64,000 nt of DNA from Doris montereyensis (GCA_037039925.1 JAXRKP010000472.1:152501-216500); one strand, 5' to 3'. Shown: positions 34,239 through 46,787, counted from the first letter of the stretch. The notes: generated by a model from the letters alone, not told the origin. Translations and numbers: made by a program.

Positions 34239-34349
34239 GTACTCATTCACATCTGTGAGAAAACAGAGCAAAGTACCTTTCCTACGAGTACATAGTTATA
34301 TTTTAAAAAAAATACTAGTGCCTACTAAGGGTTTTGAACCAGTGTCGTT
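34235..34349 (-). mobile_element. tRNA-derived SINE fragment (family A), abutting the L2-like element
   Basis: On -, a B box with one extra base (complement of 34329-34340) is followed by tgtactcgtaggaaaggtac and gatgtgaatgagtaccta. This is the same central domain and gtaaatgggtacc-like block as in the other family A copies. The ATT-rich 3' tail of the L2-like element begins right at its tRNA-like part, so one inserted into the other or they are joined by rearrangement. Confidence 0.6.
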
Positions 34350-34493
34350 GTGATATAATAATAATAATATGAATTTATAAGGCGCATTATCTTAGCATTA
34401 AAAGCTCTATGCGCCGTACAAGACAATTTCATACATTTTAAAACATATTATTATGATTGGAATAAAATCAAAATTAAAATTACCATGCATACA

Positions 34494-35690
34494 TTAAGAA
34501 AAAGTAGACCTAAAAAGATGGGTTTTAAGGTTCTTCTTGAAAGATTCGTAAGACGAAGACAATTTACACAAATCACTGAGGTCATTCCATAAATGAGGAG
34601 AACAGACTGAGAAAGCTCTATCACCCGTACGCGTAAACGCACGAGGCATAGAAAGGTTATTGTCATAACTAGATCTAAGGGTTCGTGAAGGCACATGGTG
34701 CGAGATAAGTTCGCTGAGATAGTTCAGGGGCCTGTTCATGTAAGCATTTGTATGTTAAACAAAGGATTTTGAATTTAATTCTCTCAATTATAGGCAGCCA
34801 GTGGAGGTCTTTCAGAATGGGAGTAACATGGTCATTCTTATTCTTAAGAGCAATTACTTTAGCAGCGAAGTTCTGAACTTTCTGAAGTTTTTGAATAGAA
34901 TTTTTAGGTAAGCCAAAAAGTAAAGAATTACAGTAGTCAAGTCGACTGGTGACAAAGGCATTAATAAGTAATTTTGTAGTATCGTAATCAATGAAAGTTC
35001 TAATGTTTCTTATATTTCTTAAATGAAATAATGAGGTTTGGCATACTTTACTAATGTGAGTAGACATAGTTAAATGAGCATCAAATATACATCCAAGATT
35101 CTTAATTGCATCTGAAATGTCCACATTGGATCGGCAGATGTCGAGACAGTTTATGTCCATTTTTTTAACAGATGATTTAGTCCCAAACAGTATCACATCA
35201 GTCTTGTCACTGTTCAACTTTAATTTATTTATGGTCATCCATTCCTGTATCTCTTGGGTGCACTTCCGGATCATGTCGATTGATGATGTTCGGCCGGATG
35301 GTGTTGCCTCAATGTAAAGTTGAGTATCATCTGCGTATAGATGATACTTTAAACCATGACGATCTATGATGTCTGCCAGGGGTGCGGTGTATAGCGTGAA
35401 GAGAACAGGACCGAGAATGGAACCCTGGGGTAACTCCAAAAGAAAAGGAAATGGTGTCGATGTTGTTGTATCAACTTTGATGACCTGGGTCCTTTCTGCT
35501 AAGTAGCTGCTGAACCATTTCAAGGGGTGTCTTCTATACCGAAGTATTTCACCAGTCTCGAAAGTAGCACTTGGTGGTCGATGGTGTCGAATGCAGCACT
35601 TAGGTCAAGGAGGACCAGAATGGCACACGATTTGTTGTCAATGGAGCGTATGATGTCGTTGTGAACTCTTAGGAGAGCTGTTTCCGTGGA
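34494..35690 (-). pseudogene. L2-like reverse transcriptase and C-terminus
   Basis: Contains LSAAFDTIDHQ (about 35600-35570), LPQGSILGPVLFTLY, the catalytic YADD at 35337-35326 and KTDVILFGT. The C-terminal LDYCNSLLFGLP and HWLPIIERIKFKIL blocks follow, then WNDLSDLCKL and FKKNLKTHLF near 34510. A frame change near 35525 separates the AFDTID block, and another near 34700 precedes the last 60 residues. Confidence 0.92.
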
Positions 35691-36571
35691 ATGACATTTT
35701 TGTACGCTGATTGAAACTTGGTGGTCAGCTTGTTGTCGTTGACGTGTTGGAGGAGACTTTGATTGACGCTTTTTTCGATAACTTTTGAAAGAAACGGAAG
35801 ATTTGACACCGGTCGATAATTCTTTAGCTCATTGTCATCCAGAGATTTATTTTTAAGAATTGTAACGATTGCTTCCTTCAAAGATAATGGAAATGTCCCA
35901 CTTCTCCATGCTGGTATTCACGATGGTTGAAATGGTCGTAGTAGAACATTCTTTAATAATCCATGTTGGTACTGGGTCTAATGCATGTTTTTGACGGCAT
36001 GCCTTCAATGAGTTTTTTATTTCTTCAACAGATGTTGTGTTGAGATGTAGCATTAGTGGAGGTTGCTGTTTGTCTTGGGCATTGTCATGACAAGGAGCTA
36101 CATTTATCATATCCAAATACCTTCTGATGTTGGATACGTTTTCCGAGAAAAAGACATTAAAGTCCTCGCACATTTCTTTAGAGTCGCTAGCAGTACGCGT
36201 ATTGGGTTCGGAATGGTGGACAAGACCTGATATTATCTTGAAAAGCTCTTTGGTGTTGCGTCTGTTCTGAAATATGTTGTTTTTTATATGCACGCGTTTG
36301 GCTTTATAAATCATTTTGTTCAGTTTCATTTCAACATAGTGAAAGTTTTCAACCAGCCTGACGTCGCCTCCTTTTTCATTAATCGAATTTCATCTGAGTA
36401 CCATTTGCAATTCGGTGTGATCGTTATAGAGGCATGTTTTAAAGGGGCATGTCTATCTAGGATGTTCAAAAGTTCATCATTGAAAATTTTTACTTGTTCG
36501 TCGACATCGCTGATCATTTTTACTTTCTGCTCGATCTTTGCTTCAGTTATTGATGCTTTAAATGTACTCAT
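35669..36571 (-). pseudogene. L2-like linker and RT N-terminus
   Basis: Blocks in order on -: LNILDRHAPLKHASITI (about 36470), KRVHIKNNIFQNRRNTKELF, TSVEEIKNSLKACRQKHALD, VPTWIIKECS, then after a frame change IVTILKNKSLDDNELKNYRP with VSNLPFLSKVIEK. These are the standard pre-RT and RT-N motifs. Three frames are needed. Confidence 0.88.
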
Positions 36572-36759
36572 GTCTATAGTCTTGGTCTTCCTATATTTTA
36601 TATTCTTCTTTGTGGCTTTAGGTTTAGTGACAGATAAGGTAAAGTCACACAGTCGTGGTCGGCAATATGAGGGTTGAATACAGAGTGTGATGTAATTGTT
36701 GAATCATGTTTGTGTGTAATAATTAGATCAGCGTGTGTCCTGCCGTATGTGTGCTTAAT

Positions 36760-37262
36760 TTACATGTTGTTTGAGATTGAGCTGTCTAAGAGACTGACAA
36801 ATTTCGTGGCATTCTTGTTTTCTAAATCATCTACATGAATGTTGTAAGTGAATACAATTTTTCCGGGAAGAATGCATTTATCGATAGCCATGTCCTCAAA
36901 ATCAGATAGAAATTGATCAAAAGACATAGTGGTGCGTCCCGATGTATATGGGGGTCTATAAATAGAAATCACCCTGAAGAACTGAGTGTGGTGAGAATTC
37001 AACAAGTTCAAAAGATTTCACCTGAAGATTCTCAATTTTCTTAATTTCAAGGAATTTTTATAAATCACCATTATACCGCCGCCGCAATTTGGCGAGTCTC
37101 TATTTTGTACTATATAAGAATAGCTCTGGAATCAATGCGGCTATTACTGTTTCATCGCCATGTTTTTTAACCACGTTTCTGTTATAATTAGAATGGGATC
37201 CTTTTCTAAAATTAGATCATAAACAAGGACAGACTTGTTCCTCACTGACCTTGCATTCATGG
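36760..37262 (-). pseudogene. L2-like endonuclease
   Basis: N-terminus ARSVRNKSVLVYDLIL and PILIITETWLK, then GGGIMVIYKNSLKLRKL, ISIYRPPYTSG, FDQFLSDFEDM and a NIHVDDLENKNATKFV block where GDFNIHVD is expected (here TYNIHVD). Frame changes near 37165 and 37020. Catalytic Glu (TETW) is visible, while the GDFN block is mutated. Confidence 0.85.
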
Positions 37263-37265
37263 AAT

Positions 37266-37776
37266 ATGACTAGCTTGTGTAGGTCATTGTTGTTGTTGAT
37301 ATTAGTTGACGTGTTGGTGTCTTTAACATTTAAAGTTGTCAGTTGCTTAACTACTGTTAGCTGGGTGGTGGTCTCAGCGGATGGGGTTGGGCGGTGACCA
37401 GTCTCGAACGGTTATGCGGTCGGTGTTTGCGAACGCCACCTCTGCTGGGTCGTTGCCTCTGACTGTGAGCATTTATCATAATATTATTATCAAAAGTATG
37501 GTGTTGGTCTTCACCGGTAACAGGGTAAAATAGATGCTTGTATTTAAGTTGGGACACATTATGATTACAAATCAGGAAGGTAAAATGGTTTTAAAGAAAT
37601 TGCATGATAACTTTAAAAGGAAAGAACTATAATCACTGTTTAAAACTGTTTTAAAACGCCAAGAAATTCACGAATCAAAAAACTAATATCCAATTAAGAA
37701 GAAGGTAAAATATAAATCACAGAAGGTTGTAAACTTGAAAAAAATGAAAAAGCACAGAGACGTCCTGCCTGTTAGG
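37266..37776. other. No recognisable feature
   Basis: Contains only a short ORF on - (37557-37357) without domain. Any 5' UTR or ORF1 of the L2-like element would lie here but I cannot recognise it. Confidence 0.4.
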
Positions 37777-38385
<609 letters not shown>

Positions 38386-40246
38386 AATGGGGAGTGGTCA
38401 GCATGAACATGAGAACAGGGAGACAGTGGATGACAATGGGGAATGGTCAGCATGAACAGGGGAGACAAAGTGGAGAGGAGCATGAACAGGGGATAAAATG
38501 CAGAGTATGGTCAGCATGAACAGGGGGACAAAATGGGGAGTATGGAGGTGGGGACATGGTCAGCATGAACAGGGGGACAAAATGGGGAGTATGGTCAGCA
38601 TGAACAGGGGACAAAGTGGGGAGTATGGTCAGCATGAACAGGGGGACAAAATGGGGAGTATGGTCAGCATGAACAGGGGGACAAATGAGCATGAACAGGG
38701 GGACAAAGTGGGGAGATGGTCAGCATGAACAGGGGGACAAATGGGGAGTATGGTCAGCATGAACAGGGGGACAAATGGGGAGGGTATGAACAGGGGGACA
38801 AAGTGGAAAATGAACAGGGGACAAAATGGGAGTAGGGTCACATGAACAGGGGACAAAGTGGGAGTATGGTCAGCATGAACAGGAGGACAAAGTGGTCAGC
38901 ATGAACAGAGGGACAAAATGGGGAGAAGCATGAACAGGGGGGTGGGAGGGACAGGGGACAAAAAATGGGGAGGGGACAAATGTATGGTCAGGGGGACAAA
39001 GTGGGGAGTATGGTCAGCATGAACAGGAGGGTGGAGAGTATGGTCAGCATGAACAGAGGGGTCAGCATGAACAGGGGACAAATGGGGAGTATGGTAGGGG
39101 GACAAATGGGGAGGTCAGCATGAACAGGGGGACATGGGGGAGACTGGCATGAACAGGGGGACAAAGTGGGGAATATGGTCATGAACAGGGGGACAAAGTG
39201 GGAGTATGGTCAGCATGAACAGGAGGATAACGTGGAGTATGCTCAGCATGAACAGAGGGGACAAAATGGGGAGTATGCATGGAACAGGGACAAAATGGGG
39301 AGCATGGTGCATGAACAGGGGACAAAAGTGGAGAGTATGGTCAGCATGAACAGGGGGACAAAGTGGGGAGTATGGTCAGCATGAACAGGGGGACAAATAA
39401 ACAGGGAGACAAAGTGGAGTATGGTCAGCATGAACATGACAAAGTGGGGTCACATGAACAGGAGGACATGAGAGTATGGTCAGCATGAACAGGGGACAAA
39501 ATGGGAGTACATGAACAGAGGGACAAATGGGGAGATGGTCAGCATGAACAAGTGGGGACAAAATGGGGGAGTATGGTCAGCATGAACAGGGGGACAAAGT
39601 GGGGAGTATGGTCAGCATGAACAGGGGGACAAAGTGGGGAGGTCACATGAACAGGAAATGTATGGCAAAGTGGGGAGTATGGTCAGCATGAACAGGGACA
39701 AAGTGGGGACATGAAAGGGGACAAAAGGGGAGTATGGTCAGCATGAACAGGGGGACAAAATGGGGGAGTATGGTCAGCATGAACAGGGGGACAAAGTGGG
39801 GAGTATGGTCAGCATGACAAAGGGAGTATGGTCAGCATGAACAGGGTCAGCATGGAGAAAAGTGGGAGTATGTGGAAAAGTGGGGAGAATGGTCAGCATG
39901 AACAGGGAGACAAAGTGGGGAGTATGGTCAGCATGAACAGTGGAGACAAAGTGGGGAGTATGGTCAGCATGAACAGGGGGACAAAGTGGGGGAGTATGGT
40001 CAGCATGAACAGGGGGACAAAATGGGGAGTATGGTCAGCATGAACAGGGGGACAAAGTGGGGAGTATGGTCAGCATGAACAGGGGAGACAAACAAGGGAG
40101 ACAAAGTGGGGAGTATGGTCAGCATGAACAGGGGGACAAAGTGGGGAGTATGGTCAGCATGAACAGGGGGACAAAGTGGGGAGTATGGTCAGCATGAACA
40201 GGGGGACAAAGTGGGGAGTATGGTCAGCATGAACATGAACAGGGGG
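38386..40246. repeat. 35-bp minisatellite, about 50 units
   Basis: The unit is cagcatgaacagggggacaa followed by agtggggagtatggt. Left-hand units (38390-39560) are scrambled by deletions, while units after 39560 are regular. The + strand is G-rich with runs of four or five G in each unit. Spurious ORFs occur in every frame. Confidence 0.97.
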
Positions 40247-40359
40247 AGGGGCACTGGAGATCATCATACATCCATCTACACCACAACTAGCAAGAATCGG
40301 ATGACGCCTGGAACAGGCTTTTGTACAGCGCGATTAATGACTCCGTCGAGGACAGATCA

Positions 40360-40945
40360 CTTAAATCATTCTTTAGATTTACTCATTGATAATGTTATTG
40401 TATTATTTACAAATGTGGACAGTTTACTTCACAAAAGAAAACAATCAAATATACATGTATTGATTGCAGAACATAGATCGACAATTATTTGTTAAACAGA
40501 AATTATGCCAAGACATCATTGTGATATTGATAGAAATAGAAATATCGAATACTCAAGTACTAATTACATGCTCTTTTTTTAATGCATCTCCATTCAGAGG
40601 TGTAGCCATTTATGTCCTGGAATCACTTGACCCACAAGAATTTTCTTTTAGTAATTATTATTGTAATCCTGTAATTGAAAGTGTGTGGTGTACATTCGCT
40701 TTTAATAATTTGAAAATCTTGATTGGAAATGTTTACAGAAATCTAAACTTCAATAAAATGCAAATCATAAGCAATGGGAAATAAATAAATTCTGCTATTG
40801 ATAAAAAATAAATTTTCCTTCATTGTGGTAACCGGTGATTCTAACTTCCGACTTATAGATTGGAAGGGGCCTTGTAATGTGCACCCAGAGGCGTTGTTCA
40901 TTGAAACAGTTAGAGATGTTTCTGAATTCAGGTTGTTAAAGAGCA
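40360..40945 (+). pseudogene. Endonuclease fragment of a second CR1/Jockey-like element
   Basis: Blocks in order: VIVLFTNVDSLLHKRKQ (about 40395), RSTIIC, then PFRGVAIYVLESL, NPVIESVWCTFAFNNLKILI, GNVYRN, and after frame changes VTGDSNFRLIDWKG and EALFIETVRDVSEF. VTGDSN stands where GDFN is expected. No RT follows: the fragment is cut at about 40945 and the tail of RTE copy B lies next to it. Not a host gene. Confidence 0.8.
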
Positions 40946-40979
40946 AACTAGACATCGTGTAAATTAAACGATTAATATT

Positions 40980-42192
40980 CTTGATCGCATTCTTTCTTTC
41001 TTTCTTTCTTACTTTCTTTCTTTCTTTCTTTATCAGTTCCCATTTTACCTTTCGGTGTATGGGTTCAGATGCCCGATATGATCTTTTCCAGGATGTCCTG
41101 TCCTGGTATTTTCTGTTTCCTTCCCAAAATGTTAAATTTCTATGATTTAATGCCTCTATTATATCTTTTTCCAACTTTCTCCGAGCTCTGCCTTTTGGTC
41201 TTTTACCTTAGGCTTTAGTACTGTATACTGATTTAGCTATTATATTGTCATTCATTCTGTTTACATGCCCAAACCATCTCAATTGATTTATTTCTATTTA
41301 AGTTTTTATGCCATCTGCTTTGGTTTGATCTCTTATTGTTGTTTTTCTTATTTTGTCTCTTTTAGTCTTCCCTACTACTCTTCTTAGATATTTCATTTCA
41401 GCTGCTTGTACTCTACTGTATTCTCTACTGTCTAAGGTCCAGGTGTCACTGCCATAGAGGAGAGTAGGAAAATAAACTGTATTGTATACTGCCATTTTGG
41501 TTTTTGTTGACAATTCTTGTTTACCTACAAATGCCTTTCCTAGATGGTTATATATTGCACTTGCCTTTTTTATTCTTTGGCTGATTTCTTTTCTTAGTTT
41601 TCCCTCTGAGTTAGGGAGCGTAGTTAGCTTGATTGGTAGCACGCTTTCTTTTCATGGCGGGGCGATGGGTGCCGACGCAGAGGTCGCGGGTTCGATCCCA
41701 ATGGTGGCCTGTTTTTTTTTAATGTCTATTCTTTGTTCCTATGGGGTTTTCATATTATCTTGTGTCATTACATTATACTCCTAGTTAGTTGTAGCTGTGA
41801 ACTTTTAAAAGTTCTCCTGCCCAATTTAAGATTTTGTGTTTTAACTTCCCTAGTTACTAGCATTGTTTTGGTTTTCTTTGCATTTACTCTAACTAATTCC
41901 TCTCTTAATTAGTTCATCGTTCATAATGTTGATATTCGACTGAAGGTCACTTTCTGATTTTCCAAACAGAACTAAATCATCGGCAAATGAAAGCATTGAT
42001 ACATTTACTGGTTTGCGCTTCCACATACCTACATTCATTTTTTTCCTTTTTGAGGATGCCTTTGCGACTGAATCCATAAATATGATAAACAAAGAGGTCT
42101 TAGGACACACCCCTGTCTTACCCCTATATCTACATCAAATTCTGCAGATAAGTTTGCAGCTAATTTCACTGCACATGTTGGTTTATTGTAAA
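40980..42192 (-). mobile_element. RTE-like retrotransposon, 3' fragment (copy B)
   Basis: On -, starts in the AEFDVDIG block (about 42140), has FADD at 41987-41976, then LYGSDTWTLDSREYSRVQAA and a C-terminal REKLEKD-like region. It ends in a (GAAA)n tail (complement of about 40988-41030). It lies head-to-tail behind copy A and repeats the same RT portion. A SINE interrupts it at 41614-41780. Confidence 0.88.
41614..41780 (+). mobile_element. tRNA-derived SINE (family B) inserted in RTE copy B
   Basis: A-box-like tagcttgattgg (41625-41636) and a perfect B box ggttcgatccc (41689-41699) lie 53 bp apart, with tcatggcggggcgatggg between. After a T-run (41710-41720) the tail tgtctattctttgttcctat and tgtgtcatta matches the palindromic copies at 58001-58338. 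Uninterrupted RTE copies read ctctgagttaatcattactc at the insertion point, which confirms the insertion. Confidence 0.8.
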
Positions 42193-42258
42193 ATGATCGC
42201 ATTCTATGTAGTTCTTTCTTTCTTTTTCATTTCCCATTCTACCTTCCGATGTATGGGT

Positions 42259-43974
42259 TTAGATGCCCGAAATGATCTTTCTCCAGGCTGTCCTGCCCTG
42301 ACAGTTTCTGTTTCCTTCCGTGAAAGTTAAATTTCTTTGCGTTAATGCCTCTTTTATATCTTCTTCCCACTTTCTCCGAGGTCTGCCTGTTGGTCTTTTA
42401 CCTTGGTCTTTAGCACTGTATACTGATTTAGATATTATATTGTCATTCGTTCTTTTAACATGCCCAAACCATCTCAGTTGATTCATTTCTATCTTAGTTT
42501 TTATGCTATCTGCTTTGGTTTGATCTCTTATTGTTGTGTTTCTGATTTTGTCTCTTTTAGTTTTCCCTACTACTAGATATTTCATTTCGGCTGCCTATAC
42601 TCTACTGTATTCTCTACTGTCTAAGATCCAGGTTTGACTGCTATGGAGGAAAGTAAGACAATAAACTGTGTTGTATACTGCCATTTTGGTTTTTGTTGAC
42701 AATTCTTGTTTACTTACAAATGCCTTTCCTAGAGGGTTATATATTGCACTTGTCTTTTGGATTCTCTGGCTGATTTCGTCTCTTACTTTTCCTCTGAGTT
42801 AATCATTACTCTTAGATAATGGTAGCTTTGAAGTTATTCTAAATTCTCCCTGTCCAATTTAAGATTTTGTGTTTTAGCTTCCCTAGTTACTAGCATTGTT
42901 ATGGTTTTCTTTGCATTTATTCTCATTCCTCTTTTTTAAAAATTCATTGTTCATAATGCTGATATACGACTGGAGGTCCCTTTCTGATTTTCCAAACAGA
43001 ACTAAATCATCGGCAAAATGAAAGCATTGATACATTTACTGGTTTGAGAGCTTCCACATACCTACATTCATTTTCTTCGTTTTTGAGGATGCCTTTGCGA
43101 CTGAATCCATAAATGTGATAAACAAAAGAGGATTTAGATACAACCCTGTCTTATTCCTACATCTACATCAAATTCTTCAGATACATTTCCAGCTACTCTC
43201 ACTGCACATGTTGGTTTATTGTAAAAACTTTTAATGGCTTCTATTAAATTTAACTCTACGTTGTGTTCTTTTAAGGAATGCCATAGTTCGTCCCTCCTCA
43301 CAGTGTCAAATGCCTTTTCTAAATCAATAAAACACAGGTGCAAGTCAATGTTTCTCTCAAGGACATTTTTTTCTATTATTTGTCTAATTATAAATATGTG
43401 ATCTTGTACACTTCTTCCTGGTCTAAATCCACTCTGGTGTTCTTCAATCTGATCCTCTACTTTTTTCCTTAGTCTCATTTCCAGAATTCTGGCATACACT
43501 TTTTCTGGTACGCTAAGTAGTGATATCCCTCTATAGTTTCTGGCATTCCATAGTTGAACCTCTCTTGTGTATTGGTACTACTGTTCCCTTTTTCCAGTCG
43601 TCTGGCACATGTTTGGACTCCCATGCTTGTTGATATATTGCATGTAGTAGTTTGTCTGCCTCTCTCCCTTGGTTTTTAATCTTTTCTGGATTAACTTGAT
43701 CTACTCCTGGGGCTTTTCCTAATTTCACTTTTCTTAAAGCTGTTTGAAGTTCTTCCATTGAGATATCTACATCTTGAGTTGTCTCATCTCGATGACTAGT
43801 TGCTCTTAATTTTTTATCTGTACCCCTTGTTTCATATGTTCTGGAGAGATTATGTAATTGTTGAAAATAATTTCTCCACGTTTCCATGATTTGGCTGTCT
43901 CCTTTCATTATTTCTCCTTCGTTGTTCTTAATTTGCCGTACTGGGCATGCTTTGGTCTTTCTCATGCTCTTCAT
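42259..43974 (-). pseudogene. RTE-like reverse transcriptase and C-terminus
   Basis: KLGKAPGVDQVNPEKIKNQG and VPDDWKKGTVVPIHKRG (43740-43560) precede QSGFRPGRSVQDHIFIIRQI, CFIDLEKAFDTVRRDELWHS and DVDVGIRQGC. Near 43010 the catalytic FADD region carries one extra base (cggcaaaatgaaag against cggcaaatgaaag in sister copies), which breaks the frame at the active site. The C-terminal block QLRWFGHVKRTNDN follows at about 42470. Confidence 0.9.
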
Positions 43975-44580
43975 CGCTCGTCAGAATACCTTTTGATTTC
44001 ATTGATAGATTTCTTGAAGTCTTTGTCCAAACTCTTCCCATTGTTCCTGTTTTGCTTTCCTAACTTCCTCTTTGGCGATAGTCCTTTTACTCACGTAATT
44101 TATCCTATCCTCTGGTCACTTTGTTTGCAAGTATTTCTTCCAGGCATTTTTCTTTTCTTTGATCTTAGTCTTGACATTCTCATTCCACCATACTGTTCTT
44201 TTCCTATCTCCTTTAATTTGTTTCCTACAACAGACCTCTTCAGTACAACTGGGGAGTGTTTCTTTATGTATTTGTCACTTTTCTTCTATTGTGCTTTCCT
44301 TCAGATCCATCTGCCTTTCACTGATAGATCTTTTTATCCTGAATTGGTACATCTGTTTTACTATTGGTTTATTTAGTTCTTCTATTTTGAGTTTAGTAGC
44401 TTTCTTCTCTTTCCTTTTCTGTTTGTTTTCCTCAGTTAACAATCTCATTTTGGCTATCACTAGGTGATGATCACTGGATACTTCAGCTCCTCTGCTTACT
44501 CTAGCATCCATTGTACTGTAAAAAAAGGGAGCTGCTAACTATTACGTAGTCTATCATTGACTTTTCACATCTGTGTTCAT

Positions 44581-45185
44581 TTACTCTTGTATATCTGTGG
44601 ATATCTTTATGAGGAAAAATGTGTTAGCTATTTTCATGTTATTCTTTAGGCAAAAATCTATTAGTCTCTCTCCATTTGGAGAAGTTGTTGTGTCTCCTTC
44701 TTTAAGTATTACTCCTCCTGATGTTTCTACATTTTTGCCTACGCTAGCGTCTAAATCTCCTAAAACCATTATTTCCTGTTTGGGTTTGAGATTGTCTGCA
44801 GCTATTTGTAAATCATTTTTGAAGATATCTTTTTCTTCTTTGGTGGCATCTTCGTTTGGTCCATAAGCTATTAATAATTTAATTTCTCGTCCTTTTGGTT
44901 TAATATTTACCTTTAATAGCCGTGGGCTTACAAATTTCCAACTTTCTAGTAGCATTTCTTGCCTTTTATGCATTAAGAGGCCTACTCCTGCTCTAGCTCT
45001 ATCTTTGGCATATACTCCTGAGAAGATTAAAGTATGATTTGGTCCTACATTTTCTATTCCTCATCCTTTTTCTTTGTTTCTGTAATAGCCAAAATGTCTA
45101 CTTTGAATTTTTCCATTTCTTCAGCTAATTCTAACTCCTTTCCATTAATTGCCCTAACATTCCATGTTCCAAAATCACAGTCCGT
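44581..45185 (-). pseudogene. RTE-like endonuclease
   Basis: Begins DFGTWNVRAINGKELELAEE (about 45180), then KVDILAITETKKK with the catalytic ITETK. After a frame change KGREIKLLIAYGPNEDATKE, IMVLGDLDASVGKN (GDxNA-type block with Leu-Asp), NGERLIDFCLKNNMKIANTF. Fits an EEP endonuclease of an RTE-type element. Frame break near 45030. Confidence 0.87.
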
Positions 45186-45334
45186 TCTTTTCCAGAGTCG
45201 TCTTCGAAAGTTCAAGCCGGGTATATCATTGTATATATTACTTTGAATCAGGTTGTTTTGGATAAGTAGGGATTAGCCAATTGTACCCTAGGTAGATGGT
45301 GGGGCTGCCACCTTGAGGCCCCCTACCGGGCCTT

Positions 45335-45540
45335 GTTATTTTCTGTCAGGGTTAACTCCCTTAAGCTTTAGTCATTCAAGACCACCCTACAAGGCAGCAG
45401 GTTGTTATTTTTTGTCAGGGTTAACTCCTTAGCCTTTGTTCAGTCAAGACCGGCCTGTAAGGCAGCATGTTGTTTTATTTAAGGGTTAACTCGCTTAGCC
45501 TTTGGTCAGCCAAGACCTGCCTGCAAGGCAGCAGGAGACT
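45335..45540. repeat. About 69-bp tandem repeat, three units
   Basis: Each unit has gtcagggttaactcc (or its variant), a tttagtcattcaagacc-like stretch and aaggcagcag. It is positioned just upstream (on -) of the RTE-like endonuclease start, so it may be part of the element's 5' region. Confidence 0.88.
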
Positions 45541-45654
45541 CGTGGAGGGCGGGATCATTTACTCCCCGTACTGGTGCTTACCTGTCCACTGCCCAGGAAA
45601 CTTTATTAAAACTTCGAAACACAGTAACACAACATAAAAGCTTATTTTTGACTG

Positions 45655-46215
45655 CTCAGTCCTGTCTTGTTCGTAGCTAGCTCTAGCTCCTGTCTTCTTC
45701 GTAGCTAGCTCTAGCTCTGTCTTCTTGTTAGCTCTAGCTCTGTCTTTGCTAGCTAGCTCCTGTCTTCTAGTAGCTCTAGCTCCTGTCTTCTTGTAGCTAG
45801 CTCTAGCTCCTGTCTTCTTTAGCTAGCTCTAGTTCCTGCTAGCTAGATCTAGCTCCTGTCTTCTTCGTAGCTAGCTCTAGTCTTCTTCTAGCTCCTGTTC
45901 TGTCTTCGTAGCTAGCTCTAGTTCCTGTCTTCTTCGTAGCTAGCTCTAGTTCCTGTCTTCTTCGTAGCTAGCTCTAGTTCCTGTCTTCTTCGTGGTTAGC
46001 TCTAGTTCCTGTCTTTCTTTGCTCTAGCTCCTGTCTTCTTCGTAGTTAGCTCTAGCTCCTGTCTTCTTCTAGCTAGCTCTAGCTCCTGTCTTCTTCGTGT
46101 AGTTAGCTCTAGTTCCTGTCTTCTTCGTGGCTAGCTCTAGTTCCTGTCTTCTTCGTGGCTAGCTCTAGCTCCTGTCTTCTTCGTGGCTAGCTCTAGCTCC
46201 TGTCTTCTTCTCTGT
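45655..46215. repeat. 28-bp minisatellite, about 19 units
   Basis: The unit is tagctagctctagctcctgt followed by cttcttcg. It contains the palindromes agctagct and ctagctctag. Early units are shortened, later ones regular. A CT-rich stretch follows (46205-46230). Confidence 0.95.
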
Positions 46216-46369
46216 CTCTCTCTGTCTCGCCACACACTCACTCTCGTCATGTGACAATTACAAATTGAGGCCCAATCAGGGTACATTCAATTCCACACAA
46301 CACAGTAAGCAGTCGCAGTCAGTTCACTAGAAGAAGCGATCTCCCGCCGTCACCCAGAGAGCACCATAA

Positions 46370-46610
46370 TACGACAATGGAGGCACAGAAGCAGACGTCA
46401 AGTCAAACACGACAAGGCAAGGCCAGCCCTCAACAAAATGTATCAAATCTAGAGAGACGAAACATCTCCATTCAAAACAAAAATAGAATTATTTCATTCT
46501 AATGCAAACTCAGTCGTCTTCTATGAAAGCGAAACATGGAACATGCCCACAACCCGCAGCGAGACGTTACACAAATGTATGAATGAACGGATGCCTGACT
46601 TAGAGAATCA
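46370..46610 (+). pseudogene. RT C-terminal fragment of another non-LTR element
   Basis: Across two frames: a GTEADVKSNTTRQGKASPQQ-like stretch, then RNISIQNKNRIISF, NSVVFYESETWNMPTTRSET and LHKCMNERMP. This matches the SxLLYGxETWxxT region after the RT domain of Jockey/R1-like elements. Only about 80 codons remain. A (TGA)n tract (46735-46800) may be its tail. Confidence 0.6.
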
Positions 46611-46734
46611 GACGACCCAAGACAACCAGGAATGAAAACCCCATGCAGAGGACAAACCAGAAATCGGCAAGCTGATTAGGGATATCAAGACAATGTTTGC
46701 TCATGGTCTGTATTCTGACAAGGGTGACAAACAG

Positions 46735-46756
46735 TGATGATGATGATGATGATGAA

Positions 46757-46787
<31 letters not shown>

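Larger units (their letters stand above)
34350..37265 (-). mobile_element. Nearly full-length L2/CR1-like non-LTR retrotransposon, inactivated
   Basis: On -, the element starts with NARSVRNKSVLVYDLILEK (37262), the N-terminus of the endonuclease. It runs through endonuclease and linker to the RT and C-terminus, and ends in a gcgccttataaattcatatt block and (ATT)n tail at about 34357. At least five frame changes are present. YADD and the LSAAFDTIDHQVLL block point to the L2/CR1 group. Copies with this 3' end are common in molluscs. Confidence 0.9.
42193..45258 (-). mobile_element. RTE-like retrotransposon, long copy (copy A)
   Basis: On -, it contains endonuclease, linker, RT and C-terminus. 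The endonuclease resembles proteins often mislabelled craniofacial development protein 2-like in invertebrate annotations. The 3' end has a TTTCTTTC-type tail near 42215-42225. At least five frame changes are present. Upstream of the coding part (higher coordinates) lie short tandem repeats (45335-45540 and 45655-46215) that may belong to its 5' region. Confidence 0.9.

Noticed and set aside
41614..41710. Possible tRNA gene (A and B boxes)
   Set aside because: The head cannot be folded convincingly into a tRNA, and the same sequence with the same downstream body recurs at 58 kb, so it is a SINE.
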